64,000 bases of DNA from UBA12481 sp942493265 (lineage in GTDB: Bacteria > Bacteroidota > Bacteroidia > Bacteroidales > UBA12481). Below are positions 62,938 through 64,000 of this stretch, in pieces. The first letter of the stretch is position 1; every line of letters starts with the position of its first letter. Both the position numbers and the translations under genes were made by a program. The notes below the pieces were generated by a model. That model saw nothing but the letters and a program-made list of their open reading frames with translations, was not told the origin of the DNA and searched no databases. The stretch is taken from the NCBI GenBank assembly GCA_942493265.1, contig OW818688.1, positions 4,216,001 to 4,280,000 of the forward strand. The letters run 5' to 3'.

Positions 62938-63474
62938 ATGAAAAAATTAACAATGGCATTGATTTTCCTGGCATTAATAACCGGGACTACCGCATATGCC
63001 CAACGGAATAATGGCTCTGAAAGCCATGGCAGAACCTTTAATCTGGGTGTGGGAATCGGAGGATATTCAGGATACTACGGCTACCTCGGGCGCTCCTTGC
63101 CGGTACTTCATATTAATTATGAATTTGACGTTGCAAACAGTTTAACGCTCGCTCCATTTGCCACTTTTTACACTTATCGCGGTGATCATTACAGGGAAAC
63201 CGTAATCCCGATCGGTTTGAAAGCGACATTTTATCTTGATCAGCTGCTCAGGGCAAATTCGAACTGGGATTTCTACCTTGGAGGATCCGTTGGATTCGCG
63301 ATTGTCAATTCATCGTGGGACAGTGATTATTCAGGAGACCGTAATTACTGGCATAATCCCGGCCGACTGTTTCTGGATGTTCATTTAGGAGCAGAATACC
63401 ACATCAACAGCGATCTGGGAATCTTCCTCGACCTTTCGAATGGTGTTTCAACAATTGGATTGGCTATACATTAA
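62938..63474 (+). CDS. Small outer-membrane beta-barrel-like protein
   Basis: A 178-residue exported protein. Signal peptide about 1-21 (LIFLALITGTTAYAQ). The mature protein alternates aromatic and polar residues in strands (FNLGVGIGGYSGYYGYLG, LTLAPFATFYTYRG, FYLGGSVGFAIV), as in small outer-membrane barrels. No specific family recognised. 43 bases after the previous gene. Confidence 0.75.
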   Translation: MKKLTMALIFLALITGTTAYAQRNNGSESHGRTFNLGVGIGGYSGYYGYLGRSLPVLHINYEFDVANSLTLAPFATFYTYRGDHYRETVIPIGLKATFYLDQLLRANSNWDFYLGGSVGFAIVNSSWDSDYSGDRNYWHNPGRLFLDVHLGAEYHINSDLGIFLDLSNGVSTIGLAIH

Positions 63475-63486
63475 CAATCCCTTACC

Positions 63487-64000
63487 ATGAAAAAAACAAC
63501 CATTCCGGCCTTTATGTCAATCATTTTGGTTCTGATAACATTCACTACCGTTCAGGCTAAAGAATATCAGGGAACCGGATCAACACGGTTTGGACTAAAG
63601 GCAGGAGTAAACTTCTCAGGTATAATTAACAGTGAGGCTGAAAACACACAGAGCCTCACCGGGTTTAACGTAGGGGTGTTCAGCAAGATGCATGTCACCA
63701 AGCATATATCCATTCAACCCGAATTGTACTTTACCATCAAGGGAGCAGAAGTAACTTATAATACGCTGCTTGTCGACGGAACTGCGCGGTTCCATTTGAA
63801 TTATATTGAATTCCCTCTGCTATTGGTGGTTAACCTCACCAATAATGTGAACGTACATGCAGGTCCTTATGCAGCCTATCTGATCAGCGGGATCGCTAAA
63901 AACGAATCCACGGTCAATCTGTTCAACTTCGAGCAGAACATCGACAGCAACGATTACAACCGCTTTGACGCGGGGCTCGCTATCGGCGCCGGATTAGACC
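63487..64000 (+). CDS. Outer-membrane beta-barrel protein, PorT-like (3' end missing)
   Basis: ATG at 63487 begins MKKTTIPAFMSIILVLITF, a signal peptide ending TVQA, and the frame stays open to the window edge (171 codons). The mature part has the outer-membrane beta-barrel pattern of PorT-like/OMP_b-brl proteins (FGLKAGVNFSGI, HISIQPELYFTIKGAEV, LNYIEFPLLLVV, NVNVHAGPYAAYLISG). It starts 12 bases after the previous gene and may share its transcript. Function unknown. Confidence 0.8.
   Translation, partial: MKKTTIPAFMSIILVLITFTTVQAKEYQGTGSTRFGLKAGVNFSGIINSEAENTQSLTGFNVGVFSKMHVTKHISIQPELYFTIKGAEVTYNTLLVDGTARFHLNYIEFPLLLVVNLTNNVNVHAGPYAAYLISGIAKNESTVNLFNFEQNIDSNDYNRFDAGLAIGAGLD

Overview
The window looks like a chromosomal stretch of a Bacteroidota bacterium. 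The evidence is a type IX secretion C-terminal sorting domain on one giant protein, a lipidated BamA/TamA-like protein encoded after TamB, promoters with TAnnTTTG-like -7 boxes, and few strong Shine-Dalgarno sequences. The order cannot be fixed from sequence alone. I see no rRNA, tRNA, CRISPR array, insertion sequence or prophage, and no gene-free stretch over 300 bases.

1-8400 holds mixed metabolic and transport genes: the end of a His-rich ferredoxin, a K+/H+ antiporter on the minus strand, a metallopeptidase-like/TolB-propeller/outer-membrane protein, a PhzF-like isomerase, an MFS transporter and a tocopherol-cyclase-family protein. 8401-14994 is a complete trpEGDCFBA operon, preceded by a leader peptide with tandem Trp codons and a terminator, so it is probably controlled by attenuation. 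15087-17432 holds a PAS histidine kinase and a secreted MORN-hydrolase fusion.

17562-25926 is an unusual membrane redox/signalling locus. It encodes a periplasmic PstS-like protein fused through one membrane helix to a cytoplasmic GcvH-like domain, a Tat-type four-cluster ferredoxin, an NrfD-type quinone-interacting membrane protein, a second membrane-anchored GcvH-like protein, a histidine kinase with a heme c motif (CxxCH) in its sensor region, a sigma-54 response regulator and an archaemetzincin. A candidate sigma-54 promoter and an upstream inverted repeat lie before the first gene. No catalytic oxidoreductase subunit and no glycine-cleavage enzymes are encoded nearby.

25943-63474 is a stress and envelope island. 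The strongest observation in the window is a 65-bp promoter module found nine times: TGTGAAT-N1-RTGYAAC-N14-RTGTAAC-N24-CTTT(G/A), with identical spacing in all nine copies (start positions 25943, 29783, 34414, 39266, 47663, 48690, 55076, 56275, 62068). The two RTGYAAC half-sites are 21 bp apart, as expected for an AraC-type activator touching two helical turns, and the downstream element sits where the -7 box belongs. The controlled units are an AraC-type regulator with a phosphorelay; an AI-2E-family transporter with GH130 and GT4 enzymes; Mla-type lipid transport genes with Dps and L,D-transpeptidase; a small unknown gene with TamB, a TamA/BamA-like lipoprotein and CbpA/CbpM; YihY; two very large DUF3494 (ice-binding-like) surface proteins; a YtxH/holin-X-like cluster; and CsbD with small secreted proteins. 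The AraC-type regulator at 26035 has its own copy of the module, and a paralogue lies at 54520. I infer an autoregulated envelope-stress regulon that, as far as I know, is undescribed.
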